Translations under genes and position numbers: made by a program | Part shown: positions 16,511 to 24,822 of the stretch, piece after piece | Position numbering within the stretch: the first letter of the stretch is position 1 | How the letters are laid out: each line of letters starts with the position of its first letter | Notes under the pieces: model-generated | Told to the model about the DNA's origin: nothing | Databases searched by the model: none | Seen by the model: only the letters and a program-made list of their open reading frames with translations | DNA from: Clostridia bacterium | GTDB lineage: Bacteria; Bacillota; Clostridia; Christensenellales; CAG-138 | Direction: 5' to 3' | Assembly: GCA_017509785.1 (NCBI GenBank) | Contig: JAFWOT010000002.1 | Coordinates: 124,001 to 188,000, forward strand | DNA: 64,000 bases

Positions 16511-16882
16511 ATGTTTAACAAGGAACAGTTTATCGAAGACATTAAGGCCATGACTGTTCTCGAGCTCGCCGATCTCGTTAAGGCTCTCGAGGAGGAGTTT
16601 GGCGTATCCGCCGCCGCTACCGCCGTTGCCGTTGCCGGCCCCGCCGCCGCTGCTGAGGAAGTAGAAGAGAAGACCGAGTTCGACGTCGTGCTCAAGAGCT
16701 TCGGCGCTGAGAAGATCAAGGTCATCAAGGCTGCCCGTGAGCAGCTGGGTCTGGGCCTCAAGGAGGCCAAGGACCTCGTTGACGGCGCTCCCTCCACCCT
16801 CAAGGAAGGCGTTTCCAAGGAAGAGGCTGAGAAGCTGGCTGAGGCCTTCAAGGCCGTCGGCGCCGAGATCGAGATCAAGTAA
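16511..16882 (+). CDS. rplL: 50S ribosomal protein L7/L12
   Basis: 123 aa. N-terminal dimerisation helices ('[19 protein letters not shown]'), Ala-rich hinge (about residues 35-50) and C-terminal domain that recruits translation GTPases, with '[20 protein letters not shown]' and '[15 protein letters not shown]'. Strong AGGAGG site. Followed by a hairpin at 16906-16927. Confidence 0.98.
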   Translation: MFNKEQFIEDIKAMTVLELADLVKALEEEFGVSAAATAVAVAGPAAAAEEVEEKTEFDVVLKSFGAEKIKVIKAAREQLGLGLKEAKDLVDGAPSTLKEGVSKEEAEKLAEAFKAVGAEIEIK

Positions 16883-16905
16883 TTTCGGTAAAGCAAGCTG
16901 AAACG

Positions 16906-16927
16906 GGGCAGGAGGCGACTCCTGCCC
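16906..16927 (+). terminator. Hairpin after rplL
   Basis: GGGCAGGAG/CTCCTGCCC perfect 9-bp stem, 24 bases after the rplL stop; followed by only a loose T-rich stretch (TTAATTCATT), so termination may be partial. Confidence 0.6.
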
Positions 16928-16955
16928 TTAATTCATTCACGGGAAGGGGTTTACT

Positions 16956-17708
16956 ATGAAAAAGATCGTGTCGATCATACTCGTCTGCGTGTTCGCGGCG
17001 GCCGGCTTTGGGTGCGCGTTCTTCGAGAGCCCGGAGGAGAGGGTCGCAAGGTACGTCTCCCTCAATCAGTCGCAGATCCGTGAGATAGCGGATTCCGCCA
17101 AGGACGTTATGGAAATCTCCTGCTTTGCGGAGGGGAAGACCATGGTCATCCAATACGATTATCTGAAGGATACCGGAGCGGACGCCGCCTCGATCTCCGG
17201 CACGCTCGATTCCGTCGGCGGCACGTATAAGAAGATGTACGACGAGCTCGCCCGCTTTGCGCATGATGAGGACGTAAGCGTGATCCTCCGCTACAACGGG
17301 CCGGACGGCGCGCGCATATTCGATTACGTCGTCGACAAGGATTACGTCCCCGGCGAAAACGCGGGCGAGTTGGACTTCAACAGCGTGAAGACGGTCGAGG
17401 ATTACGTCCGCTCGGACGCCTTCCGCGCGATGATCTCCGCGCAGGACGACGAGTATTTCGCCTACACCGCCGACGTTGAGAACGGAAGCACGGTCGTCGT
17501 TTTCCACACGCTCAAGAACGCGTATTCCGCGGAGGAGCTTGCGAACATCAAGGCCGATTGGGACGCCTCCATGCAGGAGACCGGCCCCGAGGCCGTCAAC
17601 AATATGAAGTCCGCCGTCGGGCTGGTCGTAAAGGATACGCCCATCACCGTCGTCTATCGCCTCGTCGACAGCGAGGGTAACGTCGTGAGCGAGTACAGCG
17701 GGGAGTGA
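16956..17708 (+). CDS. Lipoprotein with two DUF4854-like domains
   Basis: 250 aa. Signal peptide with lipobox-like 'AAAGFGC' (Cys about residue 20), so probably attached to the outer face of the membrane. Two related halves: residues about 38-130 ('NQSQIREIADSAKDVMEISC', then 'VSVILRYNGPDGARIFDYVV') and about 145-245 ('FRAMISAQDDEYFAYTADVE', then 'ITVVYRLVDSEGNVVSEYS'). This duplicated pattern matches DUF4854 proteins as I remember them; their role is unknown. The GAAGGGG site is a little weak. Ends before a hairpin cluster at 17742. Confidence 0.7.
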   Translation: MKKIVSIILVCVFAAAGFGCAFFESPEERVARYVSLNQSQIREIADSAKDVMEISCFAEGKTMVIQYDYLKDTGADAASISGTLDSVGGTYKKMYDELARFAHDEDVSVILRYNGPDGARIFDYVVDKDYVPGENAGELDFNSVKTVEDYVRSDAFRAMISAQDDEYFAYTADVENGSTVVVFHTLKNAYSAEELANIKADWDASMQETGPEAVNNMKSAVGLVVKDTPITVVYRLVDSEGNVVSEYSGE

Positions 17709-17741
17709 CGCGGGATCTGCACGCGCGGCTTTAAGTTTAAT

Positions 17742-17864
17742 GATCGGTGCAGGGGGTTGGCTTCCTGCACCGATAATGTTTTGGGGAGCTGCTTTCGATC
17801 ACACGCGAGAAAAGCGCGGGAAAGTTCCCGTGCTTTTCTCGATAAGCAAAACCGAAGGTTTTGC
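17742..17864. repeat. Cluster of three hairpins between convergent genes
   Basis: Stem 1 at 17742-17774 (GATCGGTGCAGG.../CCTGCACCGAT), stem 2 at 17807-17840 (GAGAAAAGC-CGGGAA paired with TTCCCG-GCTTTTCTC) and stem 3 at 17846-17864 (GCAAAACC-GAA-GGTTTTGC). Stem 1 is the same hairpin, with inverted loop, as the terminator at 29141-29180. Acts at least as a terminator region between a plus-strand and a minus-strand gene. Confidence 0.75.
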
Positions 17865-17873
17865 GGTGCAGCG

Positions 17874-18686
17874 CTACGCTCCAAAGCGTCGTGAGATGCG
17901 CTTCTCGAACGCGGCGACGGCGAAGTACATGATCGCAGCGAGGGCGCAGAGCACCGTTATGCTCGCCATGACGAGATCGAGCCTGAACACCTGCCCGCCG
18001 TAGACTATGAGGTAGCCGAGCCCCCGCTTTGAGACGAGGTATTCCCCGACAATGACGCCGACCCAGCTCATGCCGACGCTGATCTTCAGCGCGCTCATTA
18101 TCGTCGGCACCGAGGCCGGCAGCACGACCTTTATGAAGGTCTGCGTGCGCGTCGCCCCGAGGGTCAGCATCAGCTTCTGCTTCTCGCCCGTTATCTCGAG
18201 GAACCCGGCGAGCACGCTCATCACGGTGACGACGCTTGAAACGAGTATCGCCATGACGATTATAGCCTCCGCTCCCGCGCCGACCCAGACTATGAGCACC
18301 GGCCCGAGGGCGATCTTCGGCAGCGCGTTCAGCACGACGAGGTACGGGTCGAGCACCTTCTCGAGCGTCGGGCAGAACCAGAGCAGCACCGCCGTCCCCA
18401 CTCCGAGGAGCGTCCCGAGCAGGAAGCCCGCGGCGGTCTCGAAGGAGGTCGTCAGCACGTGCGGCAGGAGCTCGCCCTTCTGCGCCAGGGAGAGTATCGT
18501 CCGCGCGACCCTTGCGGGCGACGAGAGTATGAACGGATCGAAGAGCCCGATCCGCCCGCCCGCCTCCCAGAGGAGGAGTATCAGCGCGAAGAGCCCGATC
18601 CGCGAGAGGGCGACGGCGCGCCTGCCCCTGCGGAGCTTCCTCAGATATTCCCTGTGTTCACCGCTCATACGCTCAGCTCCTTCCAT
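17874..18686 (-). CDS. ABC transporter permease, NitT/TauT (SsuC-like) family
   Basis: 270 aa with six predicted membrane helices. The cytoplasmic coupling loop carries the family pattern 'LMLTLGATRTQTFIKVVLPA'; also 'ALPKIALGPVLIVWVGAG', typical of nitrate/sulfonate/taurine and thiamine-precursor permeases. The start overlaps the 3' end of the ATPase gene by 22 bases, so the two form an operon. No substrate-binding protein or enzyme adjoins the pair in the window, so the substrate cannot be told (aliphatic sulfonates or a thiamine precursor are the usual options). Confidence 0.88.
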   Translation of the reverse strand: MEGAERMSGEHREYLRKLRRGRRAVALSRIGLFALILLLWEAGGRIGLFDPFILSSPARVARTILSLAQKGELLPHVLTTSFETAAGFLLGTLLGVGTAVLLWFCPTLEKVLDPYLVVLNALPKIALGPVLIVWVGAGAEAIIVMAILVSSVVTVMSVLAGFLEITGEKQKLMLTLGATRTQTFIKVVLPASVPTIMSALKISVGMSWVGVIVGEYLVSKRGLGYLIVYGGQVFRLDLVMASITVLCALAAIMYFAVAAFEKRISRRFGA

Positions 18687-19423
18687 ATGGAATCGAAGAG
18701 CGGCGCAAAGAGCGGGCTGCGCCTCCGCTCCCGGGCGGGGCCCTCGATCCCGACGGGGAATATCCTCCGCACGCGGGCGGGCCTGCCCGAGAACACGGCG
18801 ACCCGATCCCCCATGCAGACGGCCTCGGCTATGTCGTGAGTGACGAGCACCGCCGTGTATCCGCCCTGCTTTATTATGCCGCGGACCTCGTCCTCGAGCT
18901 TCAGGCGCGTCTGGCAGTCGAGCGCGGAGAAGGGCTCGTCTAAAAGCAGGAGCTCCGGCGAAAAGGCGAGCGTCCGCACGATCGCCGCCTTCTGCCGCAT
19001 CCCGCCGGAGAGCTCCGACGGGAAGTGCGAGAGGAAATCCCCAAGGCCGTATTTTTTGAGCATATCGACGGTCTCCCGCCGCGTGCGTTCGTTAAGGAGC
19101 CCTTTCACCTCCAGCCCGAGGAGGGCGTTCCTTTCTATGGTGCGCCAGTCGAGCAGCTCATCCCGCTGGAGCATGTACCCGACCCGCGGGCGAGCCTTTT
19201 CGGGAGTCGTTCCGAGCACGGCGACGTTCCCCTTCGAGGGCTTTATCAGCCCCGAGAGCAGCGAGAGCACGCTCGTCTTCCCGCAGCCGGAAGGCCCGAC
19301 TATCGAGAGAAATTCCCCGCGGCGGACCGCGAGGTCAAGTCCCTCCACCGCCTTCGTTTCGCGGCGCGGCTCATGGTAAATGAGCGAGACCCCGTCAAGC
19401 TCCGCAATTATATCTTCATGCAT
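18665..19423 (-). CDS. ABC transporter ATP-binding protein, NitT/TauT (SsuB-like) family
   Basis: 252 aa. Walker A GPSGCGKTS (about residues 43-51), Q-loop region 'VGYMLQRDELLDWRT', signature LSGGM followed by RQK, Walker B 'LLLLDEPFSALD' and the switch 'VLVTHDIAEAV' are all present, so it should be an active ATPase. The 'DWRT' after the Q-loop is typical of the SsuB/TauB/ThiZ group. First gene of the two-gene transporter operon; starts from ATG at 19423, divergent from the M32 carboxypeptidase. Confidence 0.9.
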   Translation of the reverse strand: MHEDIIAELDGVSLIYHEPRRETKAVEGLDLAVRRGEFLSIVGPSGCGKTSVLSLLSGLIKPSKGNVAVLGTTPEKARPRVGYMLQRDELLDWRTIERNALLGLEVKGLLNERTRRETVDMLKKYGLGDFLSHFPSELSGGMRQKAAIVRTLAFSPELLLLDEPFSALDCQTRLKLEDEVRGIIKQGGYTAVLVTHDIAEAVCMGDRVAVFSGRPARVRRIFPVGIEGPARERRRSPLFAPLFDSIWKELSV

Positions 19424-19477
19424 ATCTGCCTCCGAAAATCAAGCTTTCCTTTTTACAATATGCGCCGCCGCGCTTTC

Positions 19478-19506
19478 TTGACAAGATCCGCCCCCGGGCA
19501 TATAAT
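19478..19506 (+). promoter_or_regulatory. Promoter of the M32 carboxypeptidase gene
   Basis: TTGACA (19478-19483), 17-base spacer, TATAAT (19501-19506); both boxes are perfect. Confidence 0.9.
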
Positions 19507-19567
19507 TGAAAGCGTAAAAAACCGCCCCTTCGGGGGAGAAAGGAAGCCTGTAAAGGCCGGTAACAAT

Positions 19568-21073
19568 ATGGAACTCAAAGAAGCTGTCGCAAAGCTTAAG
19601 GAAACTCAGCGCGTGATGCACGCCTACAATCACGCGATGGGCGTCATGTACTACGATATCGAGACCGCGGCTCCCAAGAACGCGATCGAGGGCTTCTCCA
19701 ACACGATGGCCACCCTCTCCGAGATCACCTACAAGCTCTCCGTCAACGAGGAGAATTTCGCCCTGCTCGATTATCTTTCGGAGCATGCCGGCGAGCTCGA
19801 CGAGATCACGAGGCGCGAGGTGGAGGAGGCGCAGAAGGGCCTGAGGCTCCTGCGCAATATCCCCATAGAGGAATACGTCGAGTATCAGCGCGTTCAGTCC
19901 GAGGCCTCCGCCGTCTGGCACGAGGCGAAGGTCAACAACGACTATGCCATGTTCGAGCCGCATCTTAAGAAGCTCGTCGAGTTCACGATCCGCTTCGCGA
20001 AGTACGCCGCCCCCGAAAAGGACCCCTACGACTACTGGCTCAACGAGTTCGAGGAGGGCTTCACTCAGGACGTGCTCGATAAGTATTTCGCGAGGATAAA
20101 GGAGGCGCTCGTCCCCCTCATCCACAGGATAAGCGAAAAGCAGCAGCCCGACGATTCATTCATCTATAAGTTCTATCCCGTCGAAAAGCAGCGCGAGCTT
20201 TCCGAAAAGCTCATGGAGATGATGGGCATAGACCGCGCCTGCTGCGCCATAGGCGAGACGGAGCATCCCTTCACCACGGGCTTCAACAAGCGCGATCTGC
20301 GCATCACCACGCATTACTACGAGAACGCCCTCACCTACAGCATGTATTCCGTCATCCACGAGGGCGGCCACGCGACCTATGAGATGGGCAACTGTGACGA
20401 GCTCATGGATTCGCCTCTTTCGGGCGGCGCCTCCTGCGGCATGCACGAGAGCCAGTCCCGCTTCTACGAGAACATAATCGGCCGCTCGAGGGCCTTCTGC
20501 GGGCTCGTTCTCCCCGTGATAAAGGAGATATTCCCCGAGCAGCTCGAGGGCGTCGACGAGGAGAAATTCTACCGCGCCGTCAACAAGGCCGAGCCCTCCC
20601 TCGTAAGGACGGAGGCCGACGAGCTGACCTACTCGCTCCACGTGCTCATCCGCTACGAGATCGAGAAGAAGCTCATGCACGGCGAGCTCGATACGAAGGA
20701 CCTTCCCGCCGAGTGGAACAGGCTCTATAAGGAGTACCTCGGGGTGGACGTCCCCTCCGATAAGGAAGGCTGCCTGCAGGATTCGCATTGGTCGGGCGGC
20801 AGCTTCGGCTACTTCCCCTCCTACTCGCTGGGCTCCGCATACGGCGCGCAGATACTCCGCGCCATGCAGAAGGAGCTTGACGTCGAAAAGCTCGTGGCCG
20901 AGGGGAATATCCCCGCCGTCACCGATTGGCTCCGCGAGCATATCCATAAGTACGGGCAGATAAAGAAGCCCGCCGAGCTCATCCGCATCTGCTGCGGGGA
21001 GGATTTCGATCCCGAATACTATATCTCATACCTCACGGAGAAGTTCGGCCGCCTCTACGGGCTCGAGGATTAA
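19568..21073 (+). CDS. M32-family carboxypeptidase (Taq type)
   Basis: 501 aa from the ATG at 19568. An open frame extends upstream, but the promoter at 19478-19506 lies inside that extension, so the shorter start is right. Zinc metallopeptidase releasing C-terminal residues from peptides in the cytoplasm. HEGGH zinc motif at residues 264-268 in 'VIHEGGHATYEMG', followed by the third-ligand region 'GMHESQSRFYEN' and 'SLVRTEADELTYSLHVLIRY', all standard for M32. Length matches the family (about 500). Monocistronic; lies between a divergent ABC transporter and the pyr operon. Confidence 0.95.
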   Translation: MELKEAVAKLKETQRVMHAYNHAMGVMYYDIETAAPKNAIEGFSNTMATLSEITYKLSVNEENFALLDYLSEHAGELDEITRREVEEAQKGLRLLRNIPIEEYVEYQRVQSEASAVWHEAKVNNDYAMFEPHLKKLVEFTIRFAKYAAPEKDPYDYWLNEFEEGFTQDVLDKYFARIKEALVPLIHRISEKQQPDDSFIYKFYPVEKQRELSEKLMEMMGIDRACCAIGETEHPFTTGFNKRDLRITTHYYENALTYSMYSVIHEGGHATYEMGNCDELMDSPLSGGASCGMHESQSRFYENIIGRSRAFCGLVLPVIKEIFPEQLEGVDEEKFYRAVNKAEPSLVRTEADELTYSLHVLIRYEIEKKLMHGELDTKDLPAEWNRLYKEYLGVDVPSDKEGCLQDSHWSGGSFGYFPSYSLGSAYGAQILRAMQKELDVEKLVAEGNIPAVTDWLREHIHKYGQIKKPAELIRICCGEDFDPEYYISYLTEKFGRLYGLED

Positions 21074-21084
21074 GACTATATTTT

Positions 21085-21121
21085 GGGAGGCCCGCAATTT
21101 CCGTTTGACAACGGGCCTCCC
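21085..21121. repeat. Perfect 10-bp stem hairpin overlapping the pyr promoter
   Basis: GGGAGGCCCG (21085-21094) pairs with CGGGCCTCCC (21112-21121) around a 17-base loop. It follows the M32 stop by 11 bases and could weakly terminate that transcript, but lacks a T-run; it also contains the -35 box of the pyr promoter in its loop. Confidence 0.7.
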
Positions 21122-21133
21122 CTGTGATATGAT
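21105..21133 (+). promoter_or_regulatory. Promoter of the pyr operon
   Basis: TTGACA (21105-21110), 17-base spacer, TATGAT (21128-21133). Expected transcription start about 21140. Confidence 0.8.
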
Positions 21134-21262
21134 TTTCCATGGTCTTTAAGGCGATACGGGATATCGGCAAGATCGTGAGCGGGGGTATGTTCCCATACCT
21201 TTATATGAGCCTGCGCTTCGCCGTGCCCCGGCGGAGCTTTTTTTGAAACAGGGAGGAACAGA
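21134..21262 (+). promoter_or_regulatory. pyr operon leader with attenuator-like terminator
   Basis: About 120-base leader. A complete intrinsic terminator lies 19 bases before the pyrC start: GCTTCGCCG (21215-21223), 5-base loop, CGGCGGAGC (21229-21237), then seven T. An upstream GGGTATG/CCATACC hairpin sits at about 21183-21198. An open frame (21139-21246) runs through the whole leader and stops at the last T of the T-run, but the predicted transcript starts too late to include its ATG. PyrR-type binding boxes are not evident. Attenuation by pyrimidines is likely from position and design; the sensor is not identified. Confidence 0.6.
21215..21244 (+). terminator. Attenuator terminator before pyrC
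   Basis: 9-bp stem (one T-G pair), 5-base loop and seven T, located before the first gene rather than after the last, so it can only act as an attenuator of pyr transcription. Confidence 0.75.
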
Positions 21263-22468
21263 ATGCTGAAGGTCAATCTCGCAAAAACGAACGTACCCGG
21301 ATTTGCCCCCGTCATTCCCGAGGGCAGCGGCGTCCTTCCCGTTGATGACCGCAGTCGATTTGTTATCTTTCCCGGCTTCTGCGACGTGCACGTGCACCTT
21401 CGCGAGCCGGGTTTTTCTTATAAGGAGACGATAGCCTCGGGCTCCGCCGCCGCCGCGCGCGGAGGCTATACCGAGGTGTTCGCAATGCCGAACCTCTCCC
21501 CGGTGCCGGACTGCCTCCGGAACCTCGAGGAGGAGCTTGACCTGATCCGCCGCGGCGCCGTCGTTTCCGTCCGCCCCTACGGCGCGCTGACGGTCGGCGA
21601 GAAGGGCAGAGAGCCCGCCGATATCGAGGGGCTTGCGCCGCAGGTCGTCGCCTTTTCGGACGACGGCAAGGGCGTGCAGGACGAGGGCATGATGCGCGAG
21701 GTGATGGCAAGATGCAAAGCCTGCGGCAAGGTCCTCGCCGCCCACTGCGAGGATGAATCCCTCCTTCGCGGAGGCTATATCCACGACGGCGCGTACGCGA
21801 AGGCGCACGGGCACAGGGGCATCTGTTCGGAAAGCGAGTGGCGCCCCATCGAGCGGGATATCCGCCTTGCCGCCGAGACGGGCGTCAAGTACCACGTCTG
21901 CCATATCTCGACGAAGGAGAGCGTCCGCCTCATACGCGAGGCAAAAAAAGCCGGCGTCGATATCACCTGCGAGACGGCGCCGCACTACCTCCTGCTTGAC
22001 GAGAACGACCTGCGTGAGGAGGGAAGGTTCAAGATGAACCCGCCCCTTCGCTCCGCGAGCGACCGCGAAGCGCTCCTGGAGGGCCTTGCGGACGGCGTCA
22101 TAGACATGATCGCCACAGACCATGCCCCCCACTCCGCCGAGGAGAAATCGCGCGGGCTGGAAAAGAGCCCCTTCGGAATAGTCGGCATAGAGACGGCTTT
22201 CCCGCTCGTATACACATATCTTGTAAAAAAGGGCGTCATCACGCCGGAAAGGCTCATGGAGCTCATCGTGACAAAGCCCCGCGAAAGGTTCGGGCTTGAG
22301 ATATCGAACGGGGATTGGAGCCTCTGGGACATGGAGGCGGAGTATGAGATAGACCCCGCGGATCTCCTCTCAATGGGCAGGGCGACCCCCTTTGCCGGGT
22401 GGAAGGTGAACGGAAAATGCCTCATGACCGCGCACGGCGGCAGGGTGGTATATCGGAGCGAAGCATGA
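21263..22468 (+). CDS. pyrC: Dihydroorotase
   Basis: 401 aa. Third step of pyrimidine synthesis: carbamoyl-aspartate cyclised to dihydroorotate. Metal-binding 'DVHVHLREPGF' (HxH), 'DDGKGVQ', 'HCEDES' and 'ATDHAPH' are present. The usual 'MPNT' substrate motif reads MPNL, a mild variation. Family: class I, type of Bacillus PyrC. GGGAGG site before the ATG. First gene of the operon after the attenuator; its stop overlaps pyrK by 4 bases. Confidence 0.95.
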   Translation: MLKVNLAKTNVPGFAPVIPEGSGVLPVDDRSRFVIFPGFCDVHVHLREPGFSYKETIASGSAAAARGGYTEVFAMPNLSPVPDCLRNLEEELDLIRRGAVVSVRPYGALTVGEKGREPADIEGLAPQVVAFSDDGKGVQDEGMMREVMARCKACGKVLAAHCEDESLLRGGYIHDGAYAKAHGHRGICSESEWRPIERDIRLAAETGVKYHVCHISTKESVRLIREAKKAGVDITCETAPHYLLLDENDLREEGRFKMNPPLRSASDREALLEGLADGVIDMIATDHAPHSAEEKSRGLEKSPFGIVGIETAFPLVYTYLVKKGVITPERLMELIVTKPRERFGLEISNGDWSLWDMEAEYEIDPADLLSMGRATPFAGWKVNGKCLMTAHGGRVVYRSEA

Positions 22469-23187
22469 AACAGTCAACTCTCACAATAATCGAAAACGCG
22501 CCCCTTGCGAAAAACGTCTTCCGCATGAGGCTCGCGGGCGAAGCGGGCGAAAACCGCCCCGGGCAGTTCGTGAATATCGCGCTGCCGCGGCTCTTCCTGC
22601 GCCGCCCGATATCCGTCTGCGACTATGAGAACGGCGTCCTCACGCTCATTTACAAGACCGTCGGCAGGGGCACCGGGGCGATGAGCCTCATGCCCGCGGG
22701 CGAAAAGCTCGACGTCCTCTGCGGCCTCGGCAACGGGTACGATCTCGGGGCAGCCGGTCAAAGCCCCGCCCTCATAGGCGGAGGAGTCGGCGTGCCGCCG
22801 CTCTATTATCTTGCGAAGGAGCTGATAAAAAAGGGGAAGGACGTCTCCGTCGTGCTGGGGTTCAATTCGGCGGAGGAGGTCTTTTATGAGGAGGAGTTCC
22901 GCGCCCTCGGCTGCGGGGTCGCCGTGACGACGGCGGACGGCAGCCATGGAGTCAGGGGCTTCGTCACGAACGCCCTGCCGAAAAACGCCTCCTACTATTA
23001 CGCCTGCGGGCCGATGCCGATGCTGAAGGCGCTCGCCTCGTGGGAGCTGCCCGGCGAAATGAGCTTTGAGGAGCGCATGGGCTGCGGCTTCGGCGCGTGC
23101 ATGGGCTGCTCGATGATGACAAAAAACGGCGCAAAGCGCGTCTGCAGGGAAGGCCCGGTATTCAAGAGAGAGGAGCTTTTATGGTGA
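22465..23187 (+). CDS. pyrK: Dihydroorotate dehydrogenase electron-transfer subunit
   Basis: 240 aa. Passes electrons from PyrD through a [2Fe-2S] centre and FAD to NAD+. FAD-binding 'FLRRPISVCDYENG', nucleotide-binding 'LIGGGVGVPPLYYLA' and a C-terminal cysteine cluster 'CGFGACMGCSMM' with a further Cys in 'KRVCREGPVF' fit the family. The ATG overlaps the pyrC stop (ATGA), so it is translationally coupled, and the 3' end overlaps pyrD by 7 bases. This arrangement confirms a type 1B enzyme. Confidence 0.95.
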   Translation: MKQSTLTIIENAPLAKNVFRMRLAGEAGENRPGQFVNIALPRLFLRRPISVCDYENGVLTLIYKTVGRGTGAMSLMPAGEKLDVLCGLGNGYDLGAAGQSPALIGGGVGVPPLYYLAKELIKKGKDVSVVLGFNSAEEVFYEEEFRALGCGVAVTTADGSHGVRGFVTNALPKNASYYYACGPMPMLKALASWELPGEMSFEERMGCGFGACMGCSMMTKNGAKRVCREGPVFKREELLW

Positions 23188-24092
23188 ACACGAAGGTCGA
23201 TCTTCTCGGCATCACGCTTGACAATCCAGTGATACCCGCCTCCGGCACGTTCGGCTACGGGTATGAATTCGCCGAGCTCTACGATATAAACTGCCTCGGC
23301 ACGTTCTCCTTCAAGGGGACTACGCGGACCGCGCGCTTCGGCAACCCCACCCCGAGGATCGCCGAATGCACTTCCGGCATGATAAACGCCGTCGGCCTCC
23401 AGAATCCCGGCGTCGAAACGGTCATAAAGGAGGAGCTCCCCAAGCTCAAAAAGGTTTTTCATAAGCCCGTGATGGCGAACGTCTCCGGCTTCTCCGTGGA
23501 GGATTACGCCTATACCTGCGAGCTTCTCGATAAGGAGGAGCAGGTCGGCTGGCTGGAGGTCAACGTGAGCTGCCCCAACGTGCACGGCGGCGGCATGAGC
23601 TTCGGCACCGATCCCAAGGCCGCGGCGGAGGTGACGAGCGCGGTCAAAAGCGTCACGAAAAAGCCCGTCATAATGAAGCTCTCGCCCAACGTGACGGATA
23701 TAGTCGCCATCGCCCGCGCCTGCGAGGAAGCGGGAGCGGACGGCATAAGCCTCATAAATACGCTCCTCGGAATGAGGATAGATCTGAGGACGGGCCGCCC
23801 CGTCATAGCCAACACCGTGGGCGGCTTCTCCGGGCCGGCGATATTCCCGGTCGCGCTTCAGATGGTCTACCGGGTCTCGAAGGCGGTCTCCGTCCCGGTC
23901 GTCGGCATGGGCGGCGTCTCCTCCGCGGAGGACGTCATCGAGATGATGATGGCGGGCGCCTCCGCCGTCGAGGTCGGAGCCGCGAACCTTACTGATCCAT
24001 TCGCCTCGAAGCGGATAGTCGAAGCTCTCCCCGCCGCCATGGAGAAATACGGTATCGCAAGCCTTGCGGAGATCGTCGGCAGGGCGCATTGA
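23181..24092 (+). CDS. pyrD: Dihydroorotate dehydrogenase B, catalytic subunit
   Basis: 303 aa FMN protein oxidising dihydroorotate to orotate. 'VNVSCPNVHGG' holds the catalytic cysteine of class 1 enzymes; 'VIPASGTFGYGYEF' and 'GMGGVSSAEDVIEMM' are FMN/substrate regions. Start ATG at 23181 has AGAGGAG 6 bases upstream and overlaps pyrK, with which it forms the heterotetramer. Confidence 0.96.
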   Translation: MVNTKVDLLGITLDNPVIPASGTFGYGYEFAELYDINCLGTFSFKGTTRTARFGNPTPRIAECTSGMINAVGLQNPGVETVIKEELPKLKKVFHKPVMANVSGFSVEDYAYTCELLDKEEQVGWLEVNVSCPNVHGGGMSFGTDPKAAAEVTSAVKSVTKKPVIMKLSPNVTDIVAIARACEEAGADGISLINTLLGMRIDLRTGRPVIANTVGGFSGPAIFPVALQMVYRVSKAVSVPVVGMGGVSSAEDVIEMMMAGASAVEVGAANLTDPFASKRIVEALPAAMEKYGIASLAEIVGRAH

Positions 24093-24117
24093 ACGAATTA
24101 TCGAAGGAGGTCAATTC

Positions 24118-24822
24118 ATGGGTAAGGACGTTATAGTCGCGTGCGATTTTTCGGGCGCGGAACAGACATTTTCATTCCTTGACAGATTCGCGGGGCTCGA
24201 ACGCAAGCCCTTCGTCAAGATCGGCATGGAGCTCTTCTACGCGGAAGGCCCCGCGATAGTGCGCGAGATCAAGCGCCGCGGGCACAGGATATTCCTCGAT
24301 CTCAAGCTCCACGACATACCCAACACGGTCAAAAAGGCGATGGCGGTGCTCTCGAAGCTCGACGTCGATATAGTCAACCTGCACGCCGCGGGGACGACCG
24401 CCATGATGAAGGCGGCGCTCGAGGGCTTAACGAGGGAGGACGGCACCCGCCCGCTGCTCATCGCCGTCACGCAGCTCACCTCCACGGATCAGGATTCCAT
24501 GGAGCGCGACCTGCTCATAGATAAGCCCATCGACGAGGTCGTCATGCACTACGCGCTGACGGCGAAGAACGCCGGGCTCGACGGCGTCGTCTGCTCGCCC
24601 CTCGAGGCGAAGAAGGTGCACGCCCGCTGCGGCGGGGATTTTCTCACCGTCACCCCGGGCGTACGCTTCCCGGAAGGCGATAAGGGCGACCAGAAGCGCG
24701 TGATGACCCCCGCGGACGCTAAAAAGATCGGCTCCGATTACATAGTCGTAGGCCGCCCCATCACCGCCGCGAAGGATCCCGTCGCCGCATACAAGCGCTG
24801 CTGTGACGAATTCTGCGGCTGA
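24118..24822 (+). CDS. pyrF: Orotidine 5'-phosphate decarboxylase
   Basis: 234 aa. Final step to UMP. The Asp-Lys-x-x-Asp catalytic array is visible in 'FLDLKLHDIPNTV'; C-terminal 'YIVVGRPITAAKDP' binds phosphate. Start has GAAGGAGGTC. Short bacterial type, as expected. Followed by a 283-base gap with palindromes before pyrE. Confidence 0.96.
   Translation: MGKDVIVACDFSGAEQTFSFLDRFAGLERKPFVKIGMELFYAEGPAIVREIKRRGHRIFLDLKLHDIPNTVKKAMAVLSKLDVDIVNLHAAGTTAMMKAALEGLTREDGTRPLLIAVTQLTSTDQDSMERDLLIDKPIDEVVMHYALTAKNAGLDGVVCSPLEAKKVHARCGGDFLTVTPGVRFPEGDKGDQKRVMTPADAKKIGSDYIVVGRPITAAKDPVAAYKRCCDEFCG

Noticed and set aside
19025..19567. Longer N-terminus for the M32 carboxypeptidase
   Set aside because: The extension overlaps the divergent ABC gene and its own promoter, and is not like the family N-terminus.
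21134..21262. PyrR-binding anti-antiterminator in the pyr leader
   Set aside because: No convincing match to the conserved loop was found by eye; only the terminator itself is clear.
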